A stretch of DNA of 64,000 nucleotides from Myxococcales bacterium (GCA_013298625.1 JAAFIF010000003.1:1-64000), one strand, 5' to 3'. Numbered from the stretch's first letter, positions 25,764 to 34,441 are shown. Notes: a model not told the origin generated them from the sequence alone. Made by a program: numbers and translations.

Positions 25764-26402
25764 ATGACACAGAGCAACACCCCCGCTGCACCTCCGCCCG
25801 TCTTCGCTGAACCCACGCCGCTCGGGCTGCTCGGCCTCGCCGTCGGCTGCGCCGCGCTCTTGCCGATCGCGTTCGGTCAGGCCATGACGCCCGCCGCGTT
25901 TCGCACGGCGGCGATCTACTGCTTGCTCTTCGGCGGAGGCTGCCAGTTTCTCGCGGGCATGATGGCCCTGGTGAACAAGAACCTCCTCGGGGGAACGCTG
26001 TTTACGACCTTCGCGTTCAACTGGATCGTGAACTGGCATGTGTTGTCGGGGCTCGCCGAGGGGCGCGTCCCGGACTCGCACGTGGTGCTGAGCATCGACC
26101 TCTGCTTCTCGATCATCTTCGTGGTGCTGACCTTCGCGTTCGGCTTCTACTCGAAGCTGTTGTTCGCGTTCTTGTTGGACATCGACGTGCTCTTCGGGTG
26201 TCGCATCTTGAAAGAGCTCACAAAGTCACAAGCGTTTGCGATGCCGATCGCGCTGGCGACGGTGGTGCTCGGCGCGATCGCGCTCTATCTAGCGTTCGCG
26301 ATTTTGGTGAACACCGCCGCAGGACGACCGGTGTTCACCGTGCCTGGGCCGTTGTTCAAAGCGACGCCTCCGGCCGAGGGCGCTGCGCCGGCCGCGCACT
26401 GA
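25764..26402 (+). CDS. GPR1/FUN34/YaaH (SatP)-like transporter
   Basis: The 212-residue protein has six hydrophobic helices. Its N-terminal AEPTPLGLLGLAVGCAALLPIAFG fits the family signature NPxPLGLxxF near the first helix. FNWIVNWHVLSG and FYSKLLFAFLLDIDVLF mark later helices. SatP relatives take up acetate or succinate with protons; the substrate here is unassigned, and the family resemblance is moderate beyond the N-terminus. ATG 25764 is preferred because it precedes the signature. The downstream membrane-protein gene starts 39 bp later and is probably in the same operon. Confidence 0.7.
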   Translation: MTQSNTPAAPPPVFAEPTPLGLLGLAVGCAALLPIAFGQAMTPAAFRTAAIYCLLFGGGCQFLAGMMALVNKNLLGGTLFTTFAFNWIVNWHVLSGLAEGRVPDSHVVLSIDLCFSIIFVVLTFAFGFYSKLLFAFLLDIDVLFGCRILKELTKSQAFAMPIALATVVLGAIALYLAFAILVNTAAGRPVFTVPGPLFKATPPAEGAAPAAH

Positions 26403-26441
26403 GCGCGCTGGTTCGCAGGGCCGCAGAGAGGACACGGACGA

Positions 26442-27167
26442 GTGAGTGAAGTCGCGTCGCTGATCGCGTTCTGCCTGGCCGTCGCTGCGGGGACGAGCGT
26501 GGTTCCAGGGCTCTTGTACTGGCTGAACCGACGCGAAGCCGTGGAGCACTGGCCGCCGAGGCAGGTGGGGACCGAGGTGGTCTCGGGCGCGAAGTACCGC
26601 GAGGGCGCGGTGCCGATGTTCAGCGCTGAAGGGCCTTCGAAGAACGTCCTGATCGCCGCGATCGGCTGCTGGGGGTTGGGGCAGATGTTTCTTCCGGGCC
26701 TGCTGGCGGGGCTCTTCGGGCTGATCGTGCTGGTCGGCGTCGTCTCGATCCCTGGGCTCATCCTCGCGTGGAAGCTCTTCTTTCTGGCCAAACCCCTCCT
26801 GCGCGGCGAGCGCGAAGCCGCCGACAAAGCGCGCGGGCTCGCGTCCTTCGCCAACGGCCTCAACGCGCTCGTCGTCGTCGTGACCGCGCTGCTCTCGCTG
26901 TACACGCTGCTGTCCTCGCGCCGGGGCGACTGGCTCAACGTCGCGCTCCTCGCGCTGCCCGTGCTGCTCTACGCGGCGATGTCCCTCGCGCACGCGCGGT
27001 TTCTGCACAAGGCCGCGGACGAGATCGACGAGAAGTTTCGCTCGCTCGACGCGCAGCTCGAGACCAACGTGCGCGTGGACGCAGGCTCGTTCGCCGCGAG
27101 CGCCGTCGACGGCTCGCACCTCGAAGACAGCTACGCCAGCGCCGAGGCGCGTCGCGCGAAGGCCTGA
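26442..27167 (+). CDS. Integral membrane protein of unknown function
   Basis: The 241-residue protein starts at GTG 26442. Hydrophobic helices lie at about 4-24, 66-112 (two crossings) and 135-180 (two crossings). A hydrophilic tail with EIDEKFRSLDAQLETNVRVDAG follows. Between the first and second helices is a 40-residue soluble loop containing REAVEHWPPRQVGTE. No family is recognised. It is second in a pair with the YaaH-like transporter gene. The stop codon TGA at 27165-67 is the left flank of a MITE-like insertion, so the gene's original downstream sequence has been displaced. Confidence 0.65.
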   Translation: MSEVASLIAFCLAVAAGTSVVPGLLYWLNRREAVEHWPPRQVGTEVVSGAKYREGAVPMFSAEGPSKNVLIAAIGCWGLGQMFLPGLLAGLFGLIVLVGVVSIPGLILAWKLFFLAKPLLRGEREAADKARGLASFANGLNALVVVVTALLSLYTLLSSRRGDWLNVALLALPVLLYAAMSLAHARFLHKAADEIDEKFRSLDAQLETNVRVDAGSFAASAVDGSHLEDSYASAEARRAKA

Positions 27168-27325
27168 GAGGGTGTTGAACTGGATCTAACTGCGGCCTGC
27201 GGCAGATCCGCGTCGCCGGCCTGCGTCATGCCCGCTTGCAATACCTCCAGTATTGCTGCGCGGACATTCCTTGTCCGACTCGCGTCTCTTGGCAGTCCGC
27301 GAGTCATCTCCAATTCAACACCCTC
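27168..27325. mobile_element. 158-bp MITE-like palindromic element with TGA target duplication
   Basis: The ends are GAGGGTGTTGAA (27168-79) and TTCAACACCCTC (27314-25), a perfect 12-bp terminal inverted repeat that continues imperfectly as CTGGA and TCCAA. TGA flanks both sides (27165-67 and 27326-28). Inside, further hairpins are visible: GATCT...AGATC, GCAATAC-CTCCA-GTATTGC, GGACA-TTCCT-TGTCC and GACTCGCG...CGCGAGTC. No reading frame of useful length exists. It fits a non-autonomous element mobilised by a transposase encoded elsewhere. Confidence 0.75.
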
Positions 27326-27332
27326 TGAGCGC

Positions 27333-28301
27333 TCATCGCTCGTCGGCGACGGTCCAGCGGCCGACCTCGCGGCCAACGACATTGCGTACGAGCGCGTGCT
27401 CCCACTGCGCTGGGCGCGTCCACAGCCCCTCGCGCACGCGCGCCAGCGCCCACTCGACGGCGACGCCGAGCGCCTCGCTCGAGCCCGAGTGCACCTTCAC
27501 CGCGAGCCCGATGTTTCTCCCGGGAACCGCGATGCAAAACAGCCCCATCGCTCCGATCTTCACCGCCATCGGCTCGCTCGCCGCGCGCGCGATCGACAGG
27601 TCGAGCCGCCCCGTCCCCGACGTGAGCTCTGGGTGATCGGCCATCGCCCAGCCCGCGCGATGCAGCCGCTTCGCCCAGGGATCGTCGCGGGGATCGCGCA
27701 TCGCTTCTGCGATCCGCTGCCACGCGCGCGCCGCGCACGAGACCGGCTGCACGAAGGTCGGGACGCCGCAGCCGTCGGTCACGGTCCTGGGCGTGTGCGC
27801 CATCCACTGGGACATTTGCTGGTGAATCGCGCGCTGCAGCGGGTGATCGTCGGGCCGGTAGTCTCGCTCCCACCCCTGGCGCAGACAGCTCGCGAGCATA
27901 AACGAGTGCTTGCCCGAGCAGTTGTTGTGCAGGTCCGTGAAGCGCTCTCCTGCGCGCAAGACGGCCTCGGCGCTGGGCGTATCCATCGGTGCGTGCGCGC
28001 CGCAGCGAAGGTCCTCTGCGCGGGCGTCGAAGCGCTCGAGGATCGATCGAACGACGGCGAGGTGCGCGGGCTCGGCGCTGTGCGACGCGCATCCGAGCGC
28101 GATTTGCTGCGGTGAAATGTCGCCAGGGTCGCCGAGGTTGCCCAGCGAGACCGCGAGCTGGTGGGGCTTGCTCGCCGAGCGAAAGGCGCTCTCGCGGTCC
28201 TCGCCGACGGCGAGAACGACGCGCTCGCCCTCGAAGGCGAACGCCGAAAACGGGTGCGTCGACTCGATCACGTCGCCGCGGTGCTGACGGACTTCAGGCA
28301 T
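27333..28301 (-). CDS. Asparaginase II family protein
   Basis: The 322-residue protein starts at ATG 28301 and matches the asparaginase II family throughout. The N-terminal EVRQHRGDVIES is followed by SASKPHQLAVSLG, LGCASHSAEPAH, then DLHNNCSGKHSFMLASCL (about residue 125). TDGCGVPTFVQPV and DHPELTSGTGRLDLSIA follow. The family hydrolyses L-asparagine to aspartate and ammonia, and its members are typically cytoplasmic serine/threonine-type amidohydrolases. The length is normal. It is divergent from sctR, with 53 bp between the start codons. It converges with the membrane-protein gene across the MITE-like element. The upstream start that would add 28 residues is rejected because it does not improve the family alignment. 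Confidence 0.9.
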   Translation of the reverse strand: MPEVRQHRGDVIESTHPFSAFAFEGERVVLAVGEDRESAFRSASKPHQLAVSLGNLGDPGDISPQQIALGCASHSAEPAHLAVVRSILERFDARAEDLRCGAHAPMDTPSAEAVLRAGERFTDLHNNCSGKHSFMLASCLRQGWERDYRPDDHPLQRAIHQQMSQWMAHTPRTVTDGCGVPTFVQPVSCAARAWQRIAEAMRDPRDDPWAKRLHRAGWAMADHPELTSGTGRLDLSIARAASEPMAVKIGAMGLFCIAVPGRNIGLAVKVHSGSSEALGVAVEWALARVREGLWTRPAQWEHALVRNVVGREVGRWTVADER

Positions 28302-28354
28302 GCGCGCGACGAGGCTCCCATAAACGCAGCTCGTTGTGCGATCCTCGCGTCGGC

Positions 28355-29089
28355 ATGGGAACCATCGGGCTGATCGCGCAGGCAACCCCTGCGGTCCCGC
28401 AGTTCACTGGCAGCTCTCCGGTGCTGCTCGTGGTGCTGCTCGCCGTCGCGTCGGTGCTCCCGTTCTTCATCCTGGTCTCGACGTCGTTCGTGAAGGTGAG
28501 CGTCGTGCTCGGGCTCGCGCGCAACGCGCTCGGCACGCAGAACGTCCCGTCCAACACGGTGATCACCGCGCTCGCCGCGGCGCTGTCGATTCACATCATG
28601 GCGCCGACGACCTCGGCGGTCTCGCGCGCCGCGGGGCCCTTCATCGACCGGGCCCTCGCCGCGGACCTCTCGCGCCCCGACGCGCGGCAAGAGCTCGAGC
28701 GCGCGTGGACCGCCACGCGTGCGCCCATCGCCAGCTTTCTCGAGCGCAACTCGAGCGCCCGCGACCGCGCGCTGTTTCTCGACCTCGCGCGCCGCGCGCG
28801 GCAGCGACCGGCGTCGGACGGCGGCGCCGTCGAGGCTCCTGCGGCGAGCGACCTGTCCGTGCTCTTGCCGGCGTTCGTCGTGAGCGAGCTCACGAGCGCG
28901 TTCTCCATCGGGTTCTTGGTGTTCTTGCCGTTCTTGATCGTCGAGCTGGTCATCGCCAACATCCTCACGGCGCTCGGGCTGCAGTCGGTCTCGTCCTCGA
29001 CCGTCTCGCTGCCGTTCAAGCTCTTGCTCTTCGTGCTCGCCGACGGCTGGTACCTGCTCGCGCGCGCGCTGGTCCTCGGCTACCGCTGA
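28355..29089 (+). CDS. sctR: Type III secretion export apparatus protein SctR (FliP family)
   Basis: The 244-residue protein is of the SctR/FliP family, the pentameric core of the export gate in the inner membrane. SVLPFFILVSTSFVKVSVVLGLARNALGTQN (about residues 33-65) and a PSNTVITALA block mark the first helices. The closing part has PAFVVSELTSAFSIGFLVFLPFLIVELVIANILTALGL followed by VSLPFKLLLFVLADGW, the strongest family motif. The central hydrophilic domain is about 90 residues long with no recognisable motif, as is normal. No sctQ, sctS or sctT flanks it; it stands alone between asparaginase and prs. A second component, SctU, is 9 kb away. Whether it belongs to a complete secretion system cannot be told here. 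Confidence 0.9.
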   Translation: MGTIGLIAQATPAVPQFTGSSPVLLVVLLAVASVLPFFILVSTSFVKVSVVLGLARNALGTQNVPSNTVITALAAALSIHIMAPTTSAVSRAAGPFIDRALAADLSRPDARQELERAWTATRAPIASFLERNSSARDRALFLDLARRARQRPASDGGAVEAPAASDLSVLLPAFVVSELTSAFSIGFLVFLPFLIVELVIANILTALGLQSVSSSTVSLPFKLLLFVLADGWYLLARALVLGYR

Positions 29090-29120
29090 GAGCTCCCGCT
29101 CGATCACCGCGGTCGAAACA

Positions 29121-29150
29121 TTGACAGCGTTCGAACGCGGGTGCTAAGCG
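29121..29150 (+). promoter_or_regulatory. Candidate sigma70-type promoter of prs with palindromic spacer
   Basis: TTGACA at 29121-26 and TAAGCG at 29145-50 are 18 bases apart. The spacer contains the perfect 12-bp palindrome GCGTTCGAACGC (29127-38), well placed for a repressor. The start codon of prs is 95 bp further on, so the leader would be about 90 bases. Confidence 0.45.
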
Positions 29151-29245
29151 CGCCGCCGTGCAGATGGCGACGCGGCGTGTCGAACGCTGCTGCGTCGCGC
29201 GTTCCATGATCGTGCGCGTCGAGCGCACAAGGGAGCCAGCGCCCG

Positions 29246-30199
29246 ATGCTTCGCCCAATCTGTCTCTTCACCGGCAACGCGAACCCCCCTCTCGCTGAGG
29301 GCATCGCAAAGCACTTGGACAAGCCCCTCGCTCGCGCGAAGGTGCAGCGCTTCAGCGACGGCGAGACCGCCATCGAAGTGGGCGAAAACGTGCGTGGCAT
29401 CGACACGTTTATCATTCAGCCCACCTCGCAGCCGGCCAACGACTCGCTGATGGAGATACTCATCCTGTCCGACGCGCTGCGCCGCGCGAGCGCAGGCAGC
29501 ATCACCGCGGTCATGCCGTACTTCGGCTACGCCCGCCAGGATCGCAAGGTCGCCGGTCGCACGCCCATCACGGCCAAGCTCGTCGCGGACCTCATCGTGA
29601 CCGCGGGCATCGAGCGCGTCGTGACGGTCGACCTGCACGCTGGTCAAATCCAGGGGTTCTTCAACATCCCCGTCGACAACCTGTACGCGATGCCCGTCCT
29701 GCTCGAAGCGCTGCGGCACGAGCTCGGCACGACCCCGACGGCCGAGGCTGTCATGGTGTCGCCCGACGCTGGCGGCGTCGAGCGCGCTCGCGCGTACGCG
29801 CGGCGGTTGGACGCGAGCCTCGCGATCATCGACAAGCGTCGCGAGCGCGCCAACGTCAGCGAAGTGATGAACATCATCGGCGACGTCGAAGGCAAAGACT
29901 GCTTCATCCTCGACGACATGATCGACACGGCCGGGACGCTGGTAAACGCGGCCAAGGCCCTGCGCGAGCGCGGCGCCCGCAAGATTGTTGCGGTCGCGAC
30001 GCACGCTGTGTTCTCTGGGCCCGCGATCACTCGCATCAGCGAGTCCCCGCTCGAGCGGGTGATCGTGACCGACAGCGTCCCGCTCCGCGAGGACGGCAAG
30101 GCGTGCGCGAAGATCCGTCAGGTCTCTGTCGCGCGGCTGCTCGCAGAGGCGATCCGTCGCATCCACGCGAGCGACTCGGTCAGCTCGCTCTTCGTCTGA
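29246..30199 (+). CDS. prs: Ribose-phosphate pyrophosphokinase
   Basis: The 317-residue enzyme makes PRPP from ribose 5-phosphate and ATP, the entry point to purine, pyrimidine, histidine, tryptophan and NAD synthesis. All the family landmarks are present. FTGNANPPLAEGIA and RFSDGETAIEVGENVRG occupy the N-terminus. YFGYARQDRK is the flexible ATP loop. VVTVDLHAGQIQGFFNIPVDNL is the metal and substrate region, and CFILDDMIDTAGTL is the PRPP-binding loop (about residue 214). The ATG at 29246 has AAGGGAGCC ten bases upstream. The length is normal. A sigma70-like promoter lies in the preceding gap. It is cytoplasmic and constitutive in most bacteria. Confidence 0.98.
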   Translation: MLRPICLFTGNANPPLAEGIAKHLDKPLARAKVQRFSDGETAIEVGENVRGIDTFIIQPTSQPANDSLMEILILSDALRRASAGSITAVMPYFGYARQDRKVAGRTPITAKLVADLIVTAGIERVVTVDLHAGQIQGFFNIPVDNLYAMPVLLEALRHELGTTPTAEAVMVSPDAGGVERARAYARRLDASLAIIDKRRERANVSEVMNIIGDVEGKDCFILDDMIDTAGTLVNAAKALRERGARKIVAVATHAVFSGPAITRISESPLERVIVTDSVPLREDGKACAKIRQVSVARLLAEAIRRIHASDSVSSLFV

Positions 30200-30299
30200 G
30201 CCTGCGCGGCTCGTTCGCGGGAATCGCCCCGGACCCGCGGCGCGTTCATCGATGACGAGCCAGCGCGCTGCGCTCAACCGTCAGGGAGTCTGCTTGTCC

Positions 30300-32570
30300 A
30301 TGCGCCCGCTCCTTCGAACGCTCTGCTTGCTCTCGCTCTCGTCGCTCGGGACCTGCACGCGCGACTCGAGGCGGACCGCGGCCGTCACGCACACGGACGC
30401 GCTCGAGCAGCGGGACGCCTCGGCGCCGCAAGACGTGGTCATCCAGGACGACCGTGGGCAGCCTCCGCCGTCGGTCCCTGCGACGCTCGCGCGCGCGGTC
30501 GACGCCGTGCGCCGCGACGACTGGGCGGCGGCGCGCGACGCGATCATCGGGCTGCCCGCTGCCGAGCAGTCGAGCCGCGAGGCGCGGTACATCCTCGCGC
30601 GCGCATACATCGCCCTCGACGCCGCGTCGCAGGCCGTGCCAGTGCTCGACGGGCTCGAGTCGCTGGTCCCGGCGCTGGCTGACGACATCACTCGCTTGCG
30701 CGCGCAGGCGTTGGCCAAGAGCGGGCGCCACGCAGACGCGCGGGCCGTGTACGAGTCGCTGGCCTCTCGCACGAGAGAAGAGCGCGACCGCGCGCACGCC
30801 GCGATCGAGGCGCTCGCCGCAGGGGACCACGCGGGGGCCGCGAGCGTGATGCGTCGGTGGGCCGACGACGCTCCGTCCGGCGTCGATCGCGCCCGCGCGT
30901 GGAGGCTCGCGGGTCAGTGCCTCGAAGCGATCCACGACGAGGCCGCGGCGGCGCGCGCGTGGCAGCGGATCCTCGTGCGCGAGCCGGACTCTTCGTACGT
31001 CGAAGAGGCGCAGACGGCGCTCGGTCGGCTGCAAGCGCCGCTGTCGCGAACGGCGATGTTCGAGCGCGCGCAAGAGCTCAACGAGCGCGCGCGGTACCAG
31101 ACGGTGATCGACGAGCTGACCGCGCTCGGGCCAGGGACGAGCGACGAGTGGCGGCGGCTGCACTTGCTCGGACGAGCGTACTTTGGCGCGCGAAATCGCT
31201 ATGCGGACGCGCACACGACGCTCGCGCAAGCGGCGGCGCGCGAGGACAACGCCGATCGCGACGAGGACGCGTTTATGTCCGCGCGGGCCCTGGCGCGCAG
31301 CGATCGCGACGACGAGGCGGTGGCCGAATACGACAGGGTCGCTCGGACGGTGCGCGGTCGTTGGGGGCACGAGGCTGCGTTTCGCGCGGCGTGGATCGTG
31401 GCGCGCGCGGGGCGCACGGATCAGGCCGTCGCTCGGTATCGAGAGTTTCTCGCGACGCGCGCTGATGCGCAGGCGGGGCAGCGAGGCGAGGCCGCGTGGG
31501 AGCTCGGGTGGGCGCTGTTCAACGCGCGACGCTACGCCGAAGCGGCGCCAGCGCTGTCGCAAGCGGCGGACCTCGCGAGCAAATCCCTCGAAAAAGGCCG
31601 AGGAAAATACTGGTCAGCCCTCGCCCTCTCTCGCGCTGGCGACGCGACGGGCGCACAGCGGGTGTGGCAGCAGCTCGTCACAGAACGACCGCTGACGTAC
31701 TACGCGCTGCTGGCCGAGACGCGGCTGCGCGAGCGCGGCGTGACCGTGGCTGCCCCTGCGTTGCCTGTCGCGCGACGCGAGGCGCCCACCGTGCGCATGC
31801 CCGCGCACGTGTTGTGGCTGCGGGCGCTGGGGTTCGACCGCGAGGCGAGCGCGCGCATCGCGGCGAGCGAGGACGCGATTCGCGCGAGCGTCGCGAGGGA
31901 GCGCGCGGACGAAGCGCTGGCGCTGGCGTACTTGTCCTTGGGCTACGCGCAGCGCGCGTACGCGATCGCGCAGCGGCACGGGGACGAGCTCGATCAGCCG
32001 CCGACCGAGGCGACGCGGTGGGTGTGGGACTGCGCGTATCCGCGGCCGCACGCGGCGGCGGTCGAAGCGGCCGAGGACGCGAGCTCGCTGCCGAGGCACT
32101 ACCTGTTCGCGATCATGCGGCAAGAGAGCGCGTTCAACGGGCGCGACGTGTCGAGCGCGAGGGCGATCGGGTTGCTGCAGATGATTCCGCCGACGACGCG
32201 GCGCGTGGCGAGGGAGCTCGGGATCGAGTTTCGCGAAGAGATGCTCTTCGACCCGGCCTACAACATCCGCGTCGGCGGTCACTACATCGGAAAGCTCTAC
32301 GCCCAATACCAGTCGGTGTTGCCCCGCGCGATCGGCGCGTACAACGCCGGCCCCGGCGCGATGGGCCGCTGGGTGCGCGAGCGCGGGACGATGGACCTCG
32401 ACGCGTTCACCGAGTCGATCCCCTTCGACGAGACGCGCATCTACGTGCGCCGCGTGCTGCAGAACCTCGCGCGCTATCGCTATCTGTACGGCCCGCGCGA
32501 GGGCAACCACGCGATCGCCCTCTCGGTCGGCGCGCCCTCGCAGGGCGTCACGACGCTGGTCGACTACTGA
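30300..32570 (+). CDS. Soluble lytic transglycosylase (Slt70-like) lipoprotein with tetratricopeptide-like repeats
   Basis: The 756-residue protein starts at ATG 30300 with a lipoprotein signal (lipobox LGTC near residue 19), chosen over an upstream ATG 16 codons earlier. Residues 60-560 are a superhelical domain of degenerate TPR-like repeats (for example RAYIALDAASQAVPVLDGL, GRAYFGARNRYADAHTTL). This matches the U-domain of Slt70. The C-terminal catalytic SLT domain has LFAIMRQESAFNGRDVS with the general acid glutamate at about residue 609. SARAIGLLQMIPPTTRRVA, FDPAYNIRVGGHYI and AIGAYNAGPGAM follow. It cleaves peptidoglycan in the periplasm with formation of anhydromuropeptides. It is followed by a membrane protein 72 bp downstream. 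Confidence 0.92.
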   Translation: MRPLLRTLCLLSLSSLGTCTRDSRRTAAVTHTDALEQRDASAPQDVVIQDDRGQPPPSVPATLARAVDAVRRDDWAAARDAIIGLPAAEQSSREARYILARAYIALDAASQAVPVLDGLESLVPALADDITRLRAQALAKSGRHADARAVYESLASRTREERDRAHAAIEALAAGDHAGAASVMRRWADDAPSGVDRARAWRLAGQCLEAIHDEAAAARAWQRILVREPDSSYVEEAQTALGRLQAPLSRTAMFERAQELNERARYQTVIDELTALGPGTSDEWRRLHLLGRAYFGARNRYADAHTTLAQAAAREDNADRDEDAFMSARALARSDRDDEAVAEYDRVARTVRGRWGHEAAFRAAWIVARAGRTDQAVARYREFLATRADAQAGQRGEAAWELGWALFNARRYAEAAPALSQAADLASKSLEKGRGKYWSALALSRAGDATGAQRVWQQLVTERPLTYYALLAETRLRERGVTVAAPALPVARREAPTVRMPAHVLWLRALGFDREASARIAASEDAIRASVARERADEALALAYLSLGYAQRAYAIAQRHGDELDQPPTEATRWVWDCAYPRPHAAAVEAAEDASSLPRHYLFAIMRQESAFNGRDVSSARAIGLLQMIPPTTRRVARELGIEFREEMLFDPAYNIRVGGHYIGKLYAQYQSVLPRAIGAYNAGPGAMGRWVRERGTMDLDAFTESIPFDETRIYVRRVLQNLARYRYLYGPREGNHAIALSVGAPSQGVTTLVDY

Positions 32571-32642
32571 GCGCGTCGGCGTTTCAGGGAGTTTCAGGAT
32601 CTGTCTCGGGACGTGCGCGGGGCGACGATCTATCAGCGTCGG

Positions 32643-33794
32643 ATGACCAACGGCTATCCGCAGAACAGCAGCGCTGCGCCCGCGTATTTCGATGCCGAGA
32701 GCGTTGGAATCGCGACGTTTCTCGCCACTCCGCTGGCAGGCTCGATCCTGCACGCAAGCAACCTGTGGACCGCGCGCGCGCCCCTCGGCGCGGTGTTCTC
32801 GGTGCTCTCGGGGGTCATCGTGACTGTTGTGCTCGTCGGGATCGGCGCCGCGGCCTCGAACCTTCCTCGGCCGCTGCTCTGGTTGCTCTCAGCGTGCACT
32901 GTCGCCGGGGCGCGCGCCGTCGCGCGATCGTGGCTCACCGAGAACAACATCGACCAGCAGGTGCAGTACCAACAGGCTCGCTTTCGCTCTCGGGGGCTCG
33001 TCGCACTGCTGTGTTTGCCCGTGACGGCGCTGCTGTTCGGCCTGGTGTTGCTCGATCGCGCGAACCAGCTCTCCACTCGCCCTGCGCAGGCGAGCCCGAC
33101 GCGCGCTTTGTATCAGCGCTTGCGCATCAACAGCGTGACCGAGATGCAGTACGGCGACGGCGCGACAGAGGTCGACGCTCGGACCGTCGCGGACTCGTTG
33201 CTGCGGCTCGGGTGGTTCTCGCAGACGCTCGAGCGAAGCGCGGCGATCGGCCGCGACGAGCGCGGATTCGTCCTGAAGATCCCCGTTGTCTCGACGATCA
33301 ACGGCGAACAAGTGACCGAGATTCAGCAGCTCGCGCGCATCGTGGCAGGCGCGCTGAACCCTCGGGCGACGATGAAGCTCGAGCTGACGGACACGCGGTG
33401 GGAGGCCACCAACGAGTCGTACGTCACGCCGATGCGCGCGGTGGTGATCTCTGCGACGGCGACGGTGATGGCGTCCACGCAGGTGAGCGACGACGAGGCG
33501 CAGCGCGTCGGAGCGTGGCTCGTCGAAGAGCGCTTCTTCAACAGCGCGACGGCGAAGGTCGTGGCGCTCGATCGCGCGCAGGGAGAGCTGGCGCTGGTCG
33601 TTCCGATCGCGTCGCAGTCGCTGATCACCCCGGCGCTCACGCAAGAAGCGCAGGCGATGGCGCATCGGTTTGCCGCGCGCATGGCGCAAGCGCAAGCGCA
33701 GCTGCAGCTCTCCTCGACGCTGTTCTTGCCGTTTACGACCGTGCGCGGAACGGCGACCGGCGCGCAGCCGCTCGCGCCTCCCGCGCTTCGCTGA
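32643..33794 (+). CDS. Membrane protein of unknown function
   Basis: The 383-residue protein starts at ATG 32643. Four hydrophobic segments lie between about residues 20 and 145: FLATPLAGSILHA, LGAVFSVLSGVIVTVVLVGIGAA, PLLWLLSACTVAGARAV and LVALLCLPVTALLFGLVL. A 230-residue hydrophilic C-terminal part follows, with TLLRLGWFSQ-like and VVSTINGEQVTEIQQLARIVAG stretches. No family is recognised. It follows the transglycosylase gene in the same direction and may be co-transcribed with it. The stop codon has the TGAGCGC context common in this genome. Confidence 0.6.
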   Translation: MTNGYPQNSSAAPAYFDAESVGIATFLATPLAGSILHASNLWTARAPLGAVFSVLSGVIVTVVLVGIGAAASNLPRPLLWLLSACTVAGARAVARSWLTENNIDQQVQYQQARFRSRGLVALLCLPVTALLFGLVLLDRANQLSTRPAQASPTRALYQRLRINSVTEMQYGDGATEVDARTVADSLLRLGWFSQTLERSAAIGRDERGFVLKIPVVSTINGEQVTEIQQLARIVAGALNPRATMKLELTDTRWEATNESYVTPMRAVVISATATVMASTQVSDDEAQRVGAWLVEERFFNSATAKVVALDRAQGELALVVPIASQSLITPALTQEAQAMAHRFAARMAQAQAQLQLSSTLFLPFTTVRGTATGAQPLAPPALR

Positions 33795-33823
33795 GCGCGC
33801 CAACGCCGTAGAAATCCCCTCGC

Positions 33824-33871
33824 ACCAAGACCGTGGATCGTGAAAACGACGACGACCATCGCGGTCTTGGT
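33824..33871 (+). promoter_or_regulatory. Structured leader hairpin before ppa
   Basis: ACCAAGACCG (33824-33) pairs perfectly with CGGTCTTGGT (33862-71). Inside, TCGT-GAAA-ACGA makes a small stem with a GNRA tetraloop, and TGG can pair with CCA. The start codon of ppa is 16 bases downstream. No T-run follows, so it is more likely a leader structure or operator than a terminator of the upstream gene. Confidence 0.45.
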
Positions 33872-33886
33872 TTAGCTTCGTGCGCG

Positions 33887-34435
33887 ATGATCCTCGATCG
33901 AGTCGATGCTGGGCGCGACGTCCCCAATGACGTCAACGTGATCGTCGAGATCCCGATGGCGGCGGACCCCATCAAGTACGAGGTCGACAAAGAGACGGGC
34001 GCGCTCTTCGTCGATCGGTTCATGATGACGTCGATGCACTACCCCTGCAATTACGGGTACATTCCGCGCACGATCGCGGACGACGGAGACCCGCTCGACG
34101 TGCTGGTGATCACGCCGTTCGCCGTCGCCGTGGGCGCGGTCATTCGTTGCCGTCCGCTCGGCGTCCTGCGCATGAGCGACGAAGCGGGCGGGGACTCGAA
34201 GCTGCTGGCGGTTCCGGTCGACAAGATCCTGCCGATCTACAAGCACTGGCAGAAGTACGACGACATCGCGCCCGAGCGCCTCGCGAGCATTCAGCACTTC
34301 TTCGAGCACTACAAAGACCTCGAAGCAGGAAAGTGGGTCAAAATCCTCGGCTGGGGCGGTCCCGACGAAGCCAAGGCCGAGATCCTCGCCGGCGTCGAGG
34401 CGTACAAGAAGCTCGCTGCACACAAGGGCGGCTGA
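33887..34435 (+). CDS. ppa: Inorganic pyrophosphatase, class I
   Basis: The 182-residue enzyme hydrolyses pyrophosphate to two phosphates in the cytoplasm and drives biosynthetic reactions, including the PRPP step of nearby prs. The N-terminus has NVIVEIPMAADPIKYEVDK. FVDRFMMTSMHYPCNYGYIPRT and DDGDPLDVLVITP (the metal-binding signature, about residue 64) follow. VDKILPIYKHWQKYDDIAP and WVKILGWGGPDEAKAEI complete the family pattern. The ATG at 33887 is used because an upstream start adds a charged extension not typical of the family. It converges with the following gene; the stops share TGAGCGCGCTCA. Confidence 0.96.
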   Translation: MILDRVDAGRDVPNDVNVIVEIPMAADPIKYEVDKETGALFVDRFMMTSMHYPCNYGYIPRTIADDGDPLDVLVITPFAVAVGAVIRCRPLGVLRMSDEAGGDSKLLAVPVDKILPIYKHWQKYDDIAPERLASIQHFFEHYKDLEAGKWVKILGWGGPDEAKAEILAGVEAYKKLAAHKGG

Positions 34436-34441
34436 GCGCGC

